This document shows positions 52,581-61,837 of a stretch of 64,000 nt of DNA, one piece after another. The notes under the pieces were generated by a model. The model saw nothing but the letters and a program-made list of their open reading frames with translations, was not told where the DNA came from and ran no database searches. Origin of the DNA: WTGJ01 sp965237765 (GTDB lineage: Bacteria; Chloroflexota; Anaerolineae; Aggregatilineales; Phototrophicaceae); the NCBI GenBank assembly GCA_965237765.1, contig OZ250157.1, forward strand, positions 868,001 through 932,000, in the 5' to 3' direction. Position 1 is the first letter of the stretch. Each line of letters starts with the position of its first letter. Both the position numbers and the translations under genes were made by a program.

Positions 52581-52617
52581 GGAAGGCGGCCGCTCGTTTC
52601 ACCAGCGGCCGCCTTCC
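52581..52617 (+). terminator. Strong stem-loop between binding-protein and permease genes
   Basis: A perfect 14-bp GC-rich stem (52581-52594 with 52604-52617), 9-nt loop, 12 bp after the binding-protein stop and 33 bp before the next gene. It lacks a T-run, so it is more likely an mRNA-stabilising or processing element than a full terminator. Confidence 0.7.
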
Positions 52618-52650
52618 TCCACCTTCACTCTCCGGGCGTAAGGTGCGCCA

Positions 52651-53661
52651 ATGAGCCGTTACCTCTTCCGCCGTACGCTCGAAGCCATCCCCACCCTCAT
52701 CGGCACCTCGGTGCTGATCTTCGCGTTGATTCATTTCATCCCCGGCGACGTCACCAGCGCCATCCTTGGCGAACGGGCGACCGAAGAAGCGGCCGCCCGC
52801 ATCCGCACGCTATACGGCCTCGATAAGCCGCTCACCGAGCAATACTTCATCTGGGTGGGCAACCTGGCGCGCGGCGATTTTGGGGAGACGATCCGCGGCG
52901 GCATCCCCATCTCGCTCGAGCTATCGCGGCGCTTCCCGGCAACTGCCGAGCTTGCGCTCATCGCCCTCTTCCTGGCCACCCTCATCGGTGTGCCCATTGG
53001 CATCATTTCCTCGATCAACCGCAATTCGCTGCTGGATGCGGCGGCGATGTTCGGCGCGCTGCTCGGCGTTTCCATCCCCATTTTCGTGCTCGGCTTGCTG
53101 CTGATATTCATCTTCGGCGTGGAGTTGGGCTGGGTGGATTTTGTCGGGCGCATCGATAACGACATCAGCATCCCGCCGATCACCGGCTTCTACTTGATCG
53201 ACGCTCTGCTACAGGGCAACACACGCGGCCTGGCGAACGCCGCCGGCCACCTCATCCTGCCAGCGCTGACCCTGATGACGGTGCCCCTGGCTACGACGGC
53301 GCGCATCACCCGCTCGACGATGCTCGAGGTCTTGGGGCAGGATTACATCCGCACGGCCCATGCCAAAGGGCTCTCTCGCCGCGCGGTCATCGTCGGCCAT
53401 GGCTTGCGCAGCGCCATGCTGCCGATCATCACCATCATCGGCTTGCAGATGGGCGGCTTGCTTTCCGGCGCGGTGCTGACGGAGACGATTTTCGCCTGGC
53501 CCGGCGTCGGCAAGTGGCTCTTCGATTCCATCGTCGCGCGCGATTACCCCATCGTCCAGAGCGTCACCTTCCTCGTGGCCGGCATTTATATCATGGTCAA
53601 TTACATGGTGGACATCTTCTACGCCTTCGCCGACCCACGCGTGAGGATCTCGGCATCATGA
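52651..53661 (+). CDS. Peptide ABC transporter permease, DppB/OppB type
   Basis: A 336-residue inner-membrane protein: N-terminal helix followed by the DppB signature region (PGDVTSAILGERATEEAAARI, a periplasmic loop), five further helices and the EAA-type loop (YIRTAHAKGLSRRAVIVGHGLR, about 231-252). Coupled to the next permease by an ATGA overlap. Confidence 0.92.
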   Translation: MSRYLFRRTLEAIPTLIGTSVLIFALIHFIPGDVTSAILGERATEEAAARIRTLYGLDKPLTEQYFIWVGNLARGDFGETIRGGIPISLELSRRFPATAELALIALFLATLIGVPIGIISSINRNSLLDAAAMFGALLGVSIPIFVLGLLLIFIFGVELGWVDFVGRIDNDISIPPITGFYLIDALLQGNTRGLANAAGHLILPALTLMTVPLATTARITRSTMLEVLGQDYIRTAHAKGLSRRAVIVGHGLRSAMLPIITIIGLQMGGLLSGAVLTETIFAWPGVGKWLFDSIVARDYPIVQSVTFLVAGIYIMVNYMVDIFYAFADPRVRISAS

Positions 53662-54593
53662 CGGCGAAAACCGCCCCGACGAAGGACGACCGCCGCGTCA
53701 CGCCGCTGCAGAGCATATTGTTGCGCCTCTGGCAGAACCCGAACGCGCGCCTGGGCGGCATGTTGGCAGCGGTGATGGTCACCATCGCCATCCTGGTGCC
53801 CGTGCTCGATGCGGGCTACGACGCCACGCGTGACCGCAACCTTCGCGCCCGCTATGCCGAGCCGGATTGCCTGATCGGATGGGGCGTCGGTACGCTGGAG
53901 GGCGAATGGAGCTGCGACCACCCCTTCGGCGCCGATAAGCTGGGGCGCGATATCTTTCGGCGCGTCGGCCACGGTATGTCCACTTCGCTGCGCGTGGGCG
54001 TCTTCGTCGTGATCATCGCGACGAGCATCGGCTCGTTGGTCGGCTTACTGGCTGGTTTCCTGGGCGGCTGGTTCGAGAGCATCTCGATGCGCCTGATGGA
54101 TATCCTGCTGGCCTTTCCGGCGCTGCTGCTAGCAATCGCGTTGGTATCGATGCGTGGCGCCGGCCTGATGAACGCGATGTACGCCATCGCCATCACCCAG
54201 ATCCCCATCTTCGCGCGCCTGGCCCGCTCGATGGCCCTCTCCCTGCGCAGCAGCGAGTACGTGCTGGCGGCGCGCAGCCTGGGCGCGAGCGACTGGCGTT
54301 TGCTCTCCGCGCACATCTTCCCCAATAGCCTGGCGCCGCTCATCGTCCAGTCCACGCTGCTGCTCGGCACCGCAGTGGTGGAGACGGCGGCGCTCGGTTT
54401 CCTCGGCCTTGGCCAGCAACCGCCGACGCCAGAGCTGGGCAAGATGCTCGCCGAGAGCCAGCAATCGCTCCAATCTGGCAAATGGTGGGTGATGTTCTTC
54501 CCAGGCATCACGATCATCACGATCGTCCTGGGTTTCAACCTGCTGGGTGATGCCCTTCGGGACGCGCTCGACCCGCGTTTGCGTGGGCAGTAA
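53658..54593 (+). CDS. Peptide ABC transporter permease, DppC/OppC type
   Basis: A 311-residue permease: an N-terminal cytosolic extension and helix, an HPFGADKLGRDIFRR motif (typical of DppC, about 93-107), and the loop YVLAARSLGASDWRLLSAHIFPNSL. A periplasmic loop before HPFG carries two Cys (C74, C89), possibly a disulfide. Transport ATPases (DppD/F) are absent from the window. Confidence 0.92.
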   Translation: MTAKTAPTKDDRRVTPLQSILLRLWQNPNARLGGMLAAVMVTIAILVPVLDAGYDATRDRNLRARYAEPDCLIGWGVGTLEGEWSCDHPFGADKLGRDIFRRVGHGMSTSLRVGVFVVIIATSIGSLVGLLAGFLGGWFESISMRLMDILLAFPALLLAIALVSMRGAGLMNAMYAIAITQIPIFARLARSMALSLRSSEYVLAARSLGASDWRLLSAHIFPNSLAPLIVQSTLLLGTAVVETAALGFLGLGQQPPTPELGKMLAESQQSLQSGKWWVMFFPGITIITIVLGFNLLGDALRDALDPRLRGQ

Positions 54594-54596
54594 ATC

Positions 54597-55589
54597 CTAA
54601 CGCGAGACGGCGAGCGAACCTTCCGCCAGCACGGCTTCCAATTCCGCCCGTTCCCAGAGCGGCATATCGCCCAGGATCGTGAATTTCAGCGCCGCCGCCG
54701 CCGCGCCCCAGCGCAGGGCCGTCGCGATATCCTCGTCGCGCTCTAGCATGGCAGCCAGGAAGCCGGCGTTGAAAGCGTCCCCCGCGCCGATGCGCGCCTG
54801 CCATTGCGATTCTTGCGGGAAGACGGCTTGCTCGTGCGTACGCCCAGCCGGGCCGCGCGCGCTGACGCCGGCCGCCCCTTGCGTGAGGATGATCGTCGCC
54901 TGCGGATAACGCATACAGATGCGCTCCAACACAGCGGCGGGCGCATCGTTGGCAGCGGCCAGCTCGGGGAAGAGCATCCGCACATCCGCCAATGGCAATA
55001 ACAACCAATCGGCGCGTTCCAGGAAGAATTCACAGCCCGCGCGCGCCGCTTCTGCTGACCAGAGTTTGCTGCGGTAATTCACATCGAAGCTGATGCGCCA
55101 GCCGGCCCGCCGCGCCCAGTCCAGGGCCTGGCGGCAAGTGGCCGCTGCCGCCTCGCTCAGGGCGGGCGTGATGCCGGTGAGGTGCAGTAGGCGCGCCCGC
55201 GTCGGCTCGAAGAGGGTGGGCGGCAAATCTTGCGGGCGCATCCGGCTCATGGCGGAATCGGCGCGGTCATAAAGCAACTGTATACCGCGCGGCGGCGGCG
55301 CATATTCGACGAAATAGGTGCCCACGCGCTCGCCCGCCGCCCAGCGCACATGCTGACAATCGACGCCGTGACGCGCGATTTCCGCCGCCACGATGCGCCC
55401 GACGGCATTTTCGCCCAGCCGCGAGAGCCAGGCGACCCGCAATCCCAGCCGCGCCAGGCCAACCGCCGTGTTCGATTCGCTGCCCCCCACATGGATTTCG
55501 AAAGCGGCCGCCTGCTCCAGCCGCTGCATGCCCGGCGGCGAGAAACGCAGCATCGATTCGCCCAGCGTGAGCACGTCATATTCGCTCAT
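54597..55589 (-). CDS. PfkB-family sugar kinase, probable 2-keto-3-deoxygluconate kinase
   Basis: A 330-residue ribokinase-fold enzyme: N-terminal GESMLRFSPPG, the GGSESNTAVGLARLG motif, and the C-terminal GAGDAFNAGF with the catalytic Asp. LGESMLRFSPPG and the YRSKLWS motif fit KDG kinase, which phosphorylates 2-keto-3-deoxygluconate for aldolase cleavage. This could serve sugar acids from the dehydratase cluster 25 kb away. TATACT lies shortly before the start. Confidence 0.82.
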   Translation of the reverse strand: MSEYDVLTLGESMLRFSPPGMQRLEQAAAFEIHVGGSESNTAVGLARLGLRVAWLSRLGENAVGRIVAAEIARHGVDCQHVRWAAGERVGTYFVEYAPPPRGIQLLYDRADSAMSRMRPQDLPPTLFEPTRARLLHLTGITPALSEAAAATCRQALDWARRAGWRISFDVNYRSKLWSAEAARAGCEFFLERADWLLLPLADVRMLFPELAAANDAPAAVLERICMRYPQATIILTQGAAGVSARGPAGRTHEQAVFPQESQWQARIGAGDAFNAGFLAAMLERDEDIATALRWGAAAAALKFTILGDMPLWERAELEAVLAEGSLAVSR

Positions 55590-55638
55590 GGCGCGAGTAT
55601 AGCGCAACCACGAGGGGCATTTTGCGGCGCCGCTGCGC

Positions 55639-55644
55639 TATACT
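55639..55644 (+). promoter_or_regulatory. Probable -10 element of the Trm112-like gene
   Basis: TATACT 33 bp before the ATG at 55677, with AGGTGAGG as the ribosome site between. Confidence 0.45.
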
Positions 55645-55676
55645 GGCGCGAAGAAACGGAACAGGTGAGGGCGCCC

Positions 55677-55943
55677 ATGTCGCCAGAAACCGAAGGCGGA
55701 GCGGCCGAAGCGCTGGACCCCGAGCTGCTGGAATTGCTGCGCTGCCCGGTGGCCGTCCATTATGAAGACCGCGGCGATGACCCCGGCCGCCTGCAACTCG
55801 TGCGCGCGGGGCATTGGCTGCATTGCGCCGATTCTGGCTACAATTATCCAATCCGCGATGGCATCCCGGTGATGCTGGTGGAAGAAGGCGAGCGCTGGCG
55901 GGGAATTGCCCTGGAGGAATTGCCAATACCGCCGCCGGATTGA
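55677..55943 (+). CDS. Trm112-family small protein
   Basis: An 88-residue Trm112p-like protein: LDPELLELLRCPVAVHYEDRGD, then a single late Cys and YPIRDGIPVMLVEEGE, the family's hallmark C-terminus. The zinc-binding pattern is incomplete (C23 and C50 only; the usual CPxC has CPVA). In bacteria the role is unclear; in eukaryotes Trm112 activates methyltransferases. The frame is open far upstream, but ATG 55677 has AGGTGAGG before it. Confidence 0.8.
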   Translation: MSPETEGGAAEALDPELLELLRCPVAVHYEDRGDDPGRLQLVRAGHWLHCADSGYNYPIRDGIPVMLVEEGERWRGIALEELPIPPPD

Positions 55944-56023
55944 CGCCACTCCACCTCGCCCCGCCCCTGCGCGTTTCGGCGCCCCGAATACACTGCCTTA
56001 TAAGGGCGCAGGGGGCCTTCGCC

Positions 56024-58342
56024 ATGCAACTACCGCGACAGCCGCATCCCGTCGGGAAGCCAGCGGACGCGCGTCCGGCCTGGCTCTGGCGCGGTGCGCG
56101 CCCACCCTTGGGCCGCGATGCCTTGCGGCGTGACCTGGCGCAAGCCATACAGCGAAAGGTGGCCATCCACCTTTACGGCCCCGCCGGCCGCGGCAAATCC
56201 ACACTCGCTGCCCAAGCCGTCATCGATCACGCCGCCACTGGCGGTCGCGCGCTCTGGCTGGAGGCCGGCGATGCTCCGCTGGACGCCATCTTATGCCGCA
56301 TCGCCCGCGCCTACCGTGACGACCCGCGCGCCCAGGCAGCGCTTAAAAGCGGGCGACCGAGCGAACACGGGGGAGCGAGCCCGCCACTCGCCAGCCTGGC
56401 CCGCTGCCTGCGCGAGCGCCAACCAATCCTCGTGCTGGCTGACGCACCCGATTTCTCGACCATCGCGCCCCTGATCGCCGAAATCACCGGCGCCCTCCCC
56501 ATCCTCAGTTTTGGCGAACGCACCATGGGCGCGGATTGGCCGGGCGAAGAGCGCGCGCTACCTCCGCTACCCGCGGAAGCGGCAATGGCCACTTTGCGGC
56601 GGGCAGCGGGCGGCGGCGAATATTTGTACCTGTCACCCATCACAACGGCGCTGGCGGGAGAAGCGCTGGCGCTGGTGATTTGCGGCGGCGCTATCCGTGC
56701 GGGCGACTGGACGATGCCGGCAGCAGCGGCGGCCCTCAAGAGCCGCAGTGCCCCGCCGACGGAGCGTGTGTTGCGCTCGATATTCCCGCGGCTGGCCCCG
56801 GCGGCACAGGGCGCGCTCCTGCTGCTGGCCTTCGGCCCGCGCGCGGGGCAAAGCTTCGCCAGTTTGCAGCAAAGCAGCGGCGCCCCCAGGGCAGAGCTGG
56901 CGGCGCTGATCGGAGAATTGCGCCGCCGCGCGCTGGTGCGGGAATGGGCACAGGGCGAGCGCATCGCGCTACCACCAGCCATCCGAGAATTTGCGCGCGA
57001 ATTGGCGCTTCACGCGGGCACAGCGGTGGAGTTGCGCGCGCGGGCATGGGAAACATGGCGCGAGCGGCTGCGCTCGGCGCTCGCGGGCGGCGCGGATGCC
57101 TGGGCGCAGCTGCCCGAGCTACTGGTTGCCGATGAGTGGGAAGAAGCGGGCAGCAGCGCGGAGTGGCGCGAGTTGGCACCCCTATGGGAAGCGGCGGCAA
57201 CCGAACTCGAAGCGCGCGGTTACGCCTACGAATTGCGCGAGCTGCGGCAGCGGGCGGGTACCACCGAGCCGAAGGCAGCGTTGCCTGCGCCGCTGCAGCT
57301 CTGGGCGAATGCGCCATCGGCAGTCGTGGCGGATGATGAGAGCGAACCCGACGACATCCTCACGGCAGACGAAGACGAATCGGAAGTTGCATTTGAAGCC
57401 GATAGCGCCTTTCTGGCAGAAGATGAGCTGCTTGATGATGCAGTCGCGGCGGATGATGGGAGAGAAACCGACGACATCCTCACAGCAGACGAAGACGAAT
57501 CGGAAGTGGCATTTGTAGGCGACAGCGCCCTTCCGGCAGCAGATGAGCTGCCCGATGTACTGACACCGGTATCGCTCCCCGCCGCCGAATCACCGCCCGC
57601 CGCGCAACTAACCCAATTCCACCGAACCGGCGCCGCCCAACTCGAGCGCGGCGATATCGCTGCAGCGATCGCCTCCCTGTCTACCGCGCTATCTCTCGCT
57701 GAAGGGCTAGCCGACGACGCCACCCGCGCCGAAATCCAATACCTGCTCGGTTGCGCCCAACTCGAGGACGGCGCGCTTGAAGCTGCCCAGTCCTCGCTGG
57801 AAGGCGCCCACGCGGCTTATGAATCGTGCGGCGATGCGCGCGGTGCCGCCAATGCGCTGGGGGCGCTGGGGAGCGCGTTGGGGGAGCAGGGGCGTTGGTC
57901 AGCGGCGGCCGAAGTGCATCGCTCTGCGGTGGCCGCCACCCGCATTGCCGATGACCGCGCCGAAGAAGCGCTACAACTGAGCGCGCTCGCCTATGCCTAC
58001 CGCCGCAGCGAGCAACTAGGCGCCGCCGTCCGTAGCTACCGCCAGGCGCTTTACCTGGCCTATGAGGCGGTGGATTCCAACGGCATCGCGCAGGCGGCCG
58101 CGGAGCTCGCCGAGGTCTTGATGGGCAGCCCCCGCCACCTCTCCATCGCCGCGCTCTTGCTGAATGAAGCCATCGCCGCTGGCGCGACCGATCGCGATGC
58201 AACTGAGCTGCGCGCGGAGTTGACGCAGGCATTGGCCGAAGCGAAAGCGGCGGGCGTCACCCAGGCGCCGGTGCAGGGCGATGCCTACGCCTATGCTCGC
58301 CAGGCTTACGAGCCGCCCACTGCCCGCCAACAACCGGCGTGA
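56024..58342 (+). CDS. STAND-type ATPase with TPR repeats and duplicated acidic linker
   Basis: A 772-residue protein. Residues about 30-300: AP-ATPase/NB-ARC-like domain with Walker A GPAGRGKST (52-60), a Walker-B-like strand PILVLADAPDF, and a winged-helix-like region (EFARELALHAGT). Residues about 430-520: two 40-residue acidic repeats (DDILTADEDESEVAF). Residues about 535-755: five or so TPRs. No N-terminal effector domain and no transmembrane segment. Possible regulator or sensor; unlike the TIR-NACHT protein it lacks an obvious effector. The histidine-kinase gene follows in convergent orientation. Confidence 0.7.
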   Translation: MQLPRQPHPVGKPADARPAWLWRGARPPLGRDALRRDLAQAIQRKVAIHLYGPAGRGKSTLAAQAVIDHAATGGRALWLEAGDAPLDAILCRIARAYRDDPRAQAALKSGRPSEHGGASPPLASLARCLRERQPILVLADAPDFSTIAPLIAEITGALPILSFGERTMGADWPGEERALPPLPAEAAMATLRRAAGGGEYLYLSPITTALAGEALALVICGGAIRAGDWTMPAAAAALKSRSAPPTERVLRSIFPRLAPAAQGALLLLAFGPRAGQSFASLQQSSGAPRAELAALIGELRRRALVREWAQGERIALPPAIREFARELALHAGTAVELRARAWETWRERLRSALAGGADAWAQLPELLVADEWEEAGSSAEWRELAPLWEAAATELEARGYAYELRELRQRAGTTEPKAALPAPLQLWANAPSAVVADDESEPDDILTADEDESEVAFEADSAFLAEDELLDDAVAADDGRETDDILTADEDESEVAFVGDSALPAADELPDVLTPVSLPAAESPPAAQLTQFHRTGAAQLERGDIAAAIASLSTALSLAEGLADDATRAEIQYLLGCAQLEDGALEAAQSSLEGAHAAYESCGDARGAANALGALGSALGEQGRWSAAAEVHRSAVAATRIADDRAEEALQLSALAYAYRRSEQLGAAVRSYRQALYLAYEAVDSNGIAQAAAELAEVLMGSPRHLSIAALLLNEAIAAGATDRDATELRAELTQALAEAKAAGVTQAPVQGDAYAYARQAYEPPTARQQPA
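57320..57559 (+). repeat. Tandem 120-bp repeat coding the acidic linker
   Basis: Two 120-bp units (57320-57439, 57440-57559), highly similar in the first three quarters and diverging afterwards, encode the duplicated 40-residue acidic segment of the STAND/TPR protein. Confidence 0.8.
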
Positions 58343-58358
58343 TGGCGCAGTCTTGCAG

Positions 58359-59426
58359 CTACTCCAGCGGCAACCACAGGGCGAATTCGCTCCCCTCGCC
58401 CGTGCTTTCCAGCCACAACCCACCGCCCAGCCGCTCGACCGCCGCGTTCGTATAGGCCAGACCCAAACCGGCGCCCGCCGCCACTCCCGCCACAGGTGCC
58501 CGCTCGAAGGGCGCGAACATCCGCTCCCGCACGGATACCGGCACCCCCGGACCATCATCGCGAATCCGCAACAATAGCCGTTCGCCCTCCCGCGCCGCGT
58601 AAAGCCGCACCGTCCCGCCCGGCGGCGTATAGCGAATCGCATTCTCCAGCAAATTCGACAGCGCCCGCCGCAAGGGCTGCTCCTCCGTCACTAGCCGCAA
58701 GCGCGCCGGGATATCCAGCTGCGCTTCCAGCCGCAAACCCGCCAAGGCCGCCGCATCCCGCTTTTCGGCGAATGTTGCTTCCAGCAGGGGGCGGATGCGC
58801 AGGGAACAGACGCGCCGGCGACCGCGGTTGATTTCATAAAGCGCCAGCAATTGGCCGAGCAATTCCTCCTGCTGGGCAGCGGCGCGGCGCATGGCCGCCA
58901 GGTATTCGCGCGTATCGCCAGCCGCAGGCAGCTCCTCCGCCAGCAATTCCAGATACCCACGCAGGGTGGCGAGCGGGCTGCGCAAATCATGCACGAGGAT
59001 CTGCTGCAGCTCCTCTTGCGCCCGCCGACGCGCGCGGCACCCTTCCGCCAGCGCCGCCCGCAGCATCCCACTGAGCAGATGGGCGGCGTCCTCGCCTCCG
59101 TTCGGCGGCACGTTGCCTTCCGGATAATAGAGGCGCAATTCGCCGAGGCATTCTTCGCCAGCACGCAGCGGATAAGTGAAAGCGCGGGCGGCCTCCGGCG
59201 GTGGCAGTGAGCGGGCGCAAGCGATCGTCGCCTCGCAAAAAGACCAATCGGGCAAACCCTCACCACTGAGCAACAAATGGACGGTCGTGGCGCCGCTGGC
59301 CGCTTGTATGTGCGCGATTGCACGCCGCAAAGTCTCAATATCCGCCGGCGCGCTGAGGGCGGAGAACAATACGCCCGGCCATGCGCCCCAGGAATCGGCG
59401 GGAATTGGTTTGACTTCGGGCATCAT
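58359..59426 (-). CDS. Sensor histidine kinase, cytosolic
   Basis: A 355-residue kinase without transmembrane helices. An N-terminal GAF-like region (about 20-130) precedes the HisKA domain with phospho-acceptor H146 (LVHDLRSPLATLRG) and a HATPase_c domain with N box (LSNLLENAIRYTPPG), DDGPGV and GAGLGLAYTN. No response regulator is adjacent. The paired ATGs at 59426/59423 follow a GGGGGG ribosome-site-like run; the frame extends upstream without one. Signal unknown. Confidence 0.85.
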   Translation of the reverse strand: MMPEVKPIPADSWGAWPGVLFSALSAPADIETLRRAIAHIQAASGATTVHLLLSGEGLPDWSFCEATIACARSLPPPEAARAFTYPLRAGEECLGELRLYYPEGNVPPNGGEDAAHLLSGMLRAALAEGCRARRRAQEELQQILVHDLRSPLATLRGYLELLAEELPAAGDTREYLAAMRRAAAQQEELLGQLLALYEINRGRRRVCSLRIRPLLEATFAEKRDAAALAGLRLEAQLDIPARLRLVTEEQPLRRALSNLLENAIRYTPPGGTVRLYAAREGERLLLRIRDDGPGVPVSVRERMFAPFERAPVAGVAAGAGLGLAYTNAAVERLGGGLWLESTGEGSEFALWLPLE

Positions 59427-59660
59427 CCCCCCATCATAGGCCGCTGCCCGATTCCAGCAGCGCGCGTAGCCTGGCAATTTCAACATTGAGATACCATTGA
59501 GATGGGCAGCTAAAGCACATAGTGAATTGATGCATTATTCATTTTTATTGACCGCATTATCATGTATGATAAAGGCAATAACATTTCTGTAACAATCGCT
59601 ATGCTGTTTCGCGCGGAGGCCTGGGGCGAACCAGCAGACTTCGGGGGGAAGAGAACAGCG

Positions 59661-60782
59661 ATGGAAAATCTCGACAAGAGTGAGCAACCCATCGATCCCT
59701 TCCCCACTAACGAGGAAGAACCTCCAGAAGAAGAAACGCTCGATCCATTCCGCCCCTTCCTAGAAGACAACTACGACGATCACTACGACAGACCCCTCCA
59801 AAGCGAACAGGAAATCAGCCGCGCCCTGGGCGACCTCGAGGCCGTTTCCGCGGATGACGCGGTCGGCCTTTATTTCCGACAAATGGCGCAGGAACCGTTA
59901 CTGACAGCGAAGATGGAAATTGCGCTCTCGCGCCGCATCCAGCTCGGCTTTTGCGCGCAAGAGAAACTGCAACGCGGCCACCCCCAAGATCAACCCGAGC
60001 GCCCCTATTCACTAAGAACGCTAAGGCGTTTCTCATTGGAAGAACGCCGCGGGCAGGAAGCGCGCGAGCACCTCGGCCGCGCCAATACCCGCCTCGTCAT
60101 CAGCATCGCCAAGAAATACATGAACCAGGGTATGCCCTTCCTCGACCTCATCCAGGAAGGCAATATCGGCCTCATGCGCGCTGTCGATAAGTTCGACTAC
60201 GCGCGCGGCAACCGCTTCTCCACTTACGCCACCTGGTGGATCCGCCAGGCCATCACGCGCGCCCTCGCCCAAAAAACGCGCACCATCCGCATCCCTTTGC
60301 ACATGACCGAACGCATCCGCCATATGAACCGCGTCCAGATGCGCCTCGAGCAACAGCTCGGCCGCAGCCCCAATATGGACGAGATCGCTCTCCAGATGGG
60401 CGAAAAGATCACGCGCGAGGATGTCGAACAAATCCGCCGCTCCAGCCGCCATGCTGCCTCCCTCGAGCAACCCGTCGGCGACGAAAACGACAGCGAATTT
60501 GGCGATTTCATCGAGGATCGGGATTCGCCCAGCCCTGTCGAGATGGCCATCCAGCACATCCTGCAAGAGGCCATCGAGGAAGTGCTGAGCGAATTGTCCG
60601 ACCGCCAGAGTCATATCCTGCGCCTGCGTTTCGGCCTCAGCGGGCATGACACGCACACCCTGGAAGAGATCGCCAACATCTTCTGCCTGAGCCGCGAGCG
60701 CATCCGCCAGCTCGAAAAAGAGGCGCTGCGCCAACTCCGCCACCCCCGTCTGGCTCATAGCCTGCGCGATTATTTGGGCTAG
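59661..60782 (+). CDS. RNA polymerase sigma-70 family factor (RpoD/SigA-like)
   Basis: A 373-residue sigma factor. An acidic N-terminus (about 1-75) replaces a full region 1.1. Region 1.2 (DDAVGLYFRQMAQEPLLT), region 2 (GNIGLMRAVDKFDYARGNRFSTYATWWIRQAI), region 3 and region 4 with the helix-turn-helix TLEEIANIFCLSRERIRQLEKEALRQL are all present. The full primary-type regions 2.4 and 4.2 suggest recognition of TTGACA/TATAAT promoters like those seen in this window; it is either the primary sigma or a group 2 paralogue. The ATG at 59661 follows GGGGGGAAGAG. Confidence 0.9.
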   Translation: MENLDKSEQPIDPFPTNEEEPPEEETLDPFRPFLEDNYDDHYDRPLQSEQEISRALGDLEAVSADDAVGLYFRQMAQEPLLTAKMEIALSRRIQLGFCAQEKLQRGHPQDQPERPYSLRTLRRFSLEERRGQEAREHLGRANTRLVISIAKKYMNQGMPFLDLIQEGNIGLMRAVDKFDYARGNRFSTYATWWIRQAITRALAQKTRTIRIPLHMTERIRHMNRVQMRLEQQLGRSPNMDEIALQMGEKITREDVEQIRRSSRHAASLEQPVGDENDSEFGDFIEDRDSPSPVEMAIQHILQEAIEEVLSELSDRQSHILRLRFGLSGHDTHTLEEIANIFCLSRERIRQLEKEALRQLRHPRLAHSLRDYLG

Positions 60783-60817
60783 CCCGCCACCGGCCCCCGG
60801 CGCGCTGGCCACCGGTA

Positions 60818-60846
60818 TTGACCGCCGCCCTCCCCTCACCTATAAT
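60818..60846 (+). promoter_or_regulatory. Sigma70-type promoter of ilvE
   Basis: TTGACC (60818-60823), 17-bp spacer, TATAAT (60841-60846), 31 bp before the ilvE ATG. The best promoter in the window. Confidence 0.8.
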
Positions 60847-60877
60847 CCGCGCTCGCGACGACACAGGAGCAACGCGG

Positions 60878-61823
60878 ATGAGCCAGGGCCAATACGCCTA
60901 CTTCCAGGGCAAGATCGTCCCCATCGGCGAGGCCAAGGTGAGCGTGATGACCAACGCGTTCAACTATGGCACGGCGGTCTTCGGCGGCATGCGCGCCTAT
61001 TGGAATGGGGACGAAGAGCAACTCTACCTCGTCCGCCCGCGCGATCCATTTCCGCCGCCTGCTGCAATCGGGCGGCTTCCTTCACGCCGATCTGGATCAC
61101 ACACCCGATTCGCTGATCGAAATCCTGCGCGAATTGCTGTGCCGCGAGGGGTACCGCACCGACGTTTACATCCGCCCACTCATCTATGCCGCCACCGAGC
61201 GCATTGGCGTGCACTTCCAGGGTTTGGAACATGACCTGGCTATCTTCTCGCTCCCTTCAGGCCGCTTCACCCAGAATGAAGAGGGCATGCATGTCTGCTT
61301 CTCTTCCTGGCACCGAATCCAGGATAACGCCATCCCCGCACGCGGCAAGATCGCCGGCGCCTATGTGAATTCCGCCCTCATCCGCACCGACGCCCTCAAC
61401 TCCGGTTTTGACGATGCGCTGGTCTTGAATTCCGATGGGCATATCGCCGAAGGCAGCGTGGCCAACTTCATGATGGTGCGCGATGGCCGCGTCATCACCC
61501 CGCCGGTCACTGCCAATATCCTCGAAGGCATCACGCGGCGTACGCTCATCGAATTGCTCCGCGTCGAGATGGGCGTCGAGGTCATCGAGCGCCAAATCGA
61601 CCGCACCGAACTATACATCGCCGACGAGGCCTTCCTCTGCGGCACCGGCATGCAGATCGCCGCCATCACGCGCGTCGAGCACCGCCCGGTCGGCGCGGGG
61701 GTAATGGGCCCCATCACGGAGCAGCTGCGCGCGCTATACTTCGATGTCGTCCATGGCCGTGTGGCGGACTACCGCCATTGGGTCGAGCCGGTCTACATCC
61801 GCGAAGGCGTCCCGACGATCTGA
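60878..61823 (+). pseudogene. ilvE: Branched-chain amino-acid aminotransferase, interrupted by a +1 frameshift
   Basis: Two frames together encode a class IV aminotransferase: the ATG at 60878 (after AGGAGC) reads to about 61045 (FNYGTAVFGGMRAY, LYLVRPRD), then the frame changes and continues as HFRRLLQSGG to the stop at 61823, with the PLP lysine in RGKIAGAY, GHIAEGSVANFMM and ADEAFLCGTGMQ. Dropping one C at 61046-61047 restores a single 314-residue protein of normal length. BCAT catalyses the last step of Val, Leu and Ile synthesis. A sequencing error is as likely as a real mutation. Confidence 0.85.
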
Positions 61824-61837
61824 GCAAAAGGGTAACT

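Noticed and set aside
55230..55676. Long N-terminal extension of the Trm112-like protein
   Set aside because: This part is the opposite strand of the kinase gene; a promoter-like TATACT and ribosome site precede the ATG at 55677.
60966..61240. Alternative GTG/ATG starts giving a shortened 285-residue aminotransferase
   Set aside because: It would lack the conserved N-terminus, which is encoded just upstream in another frame; a frameshift explains both.
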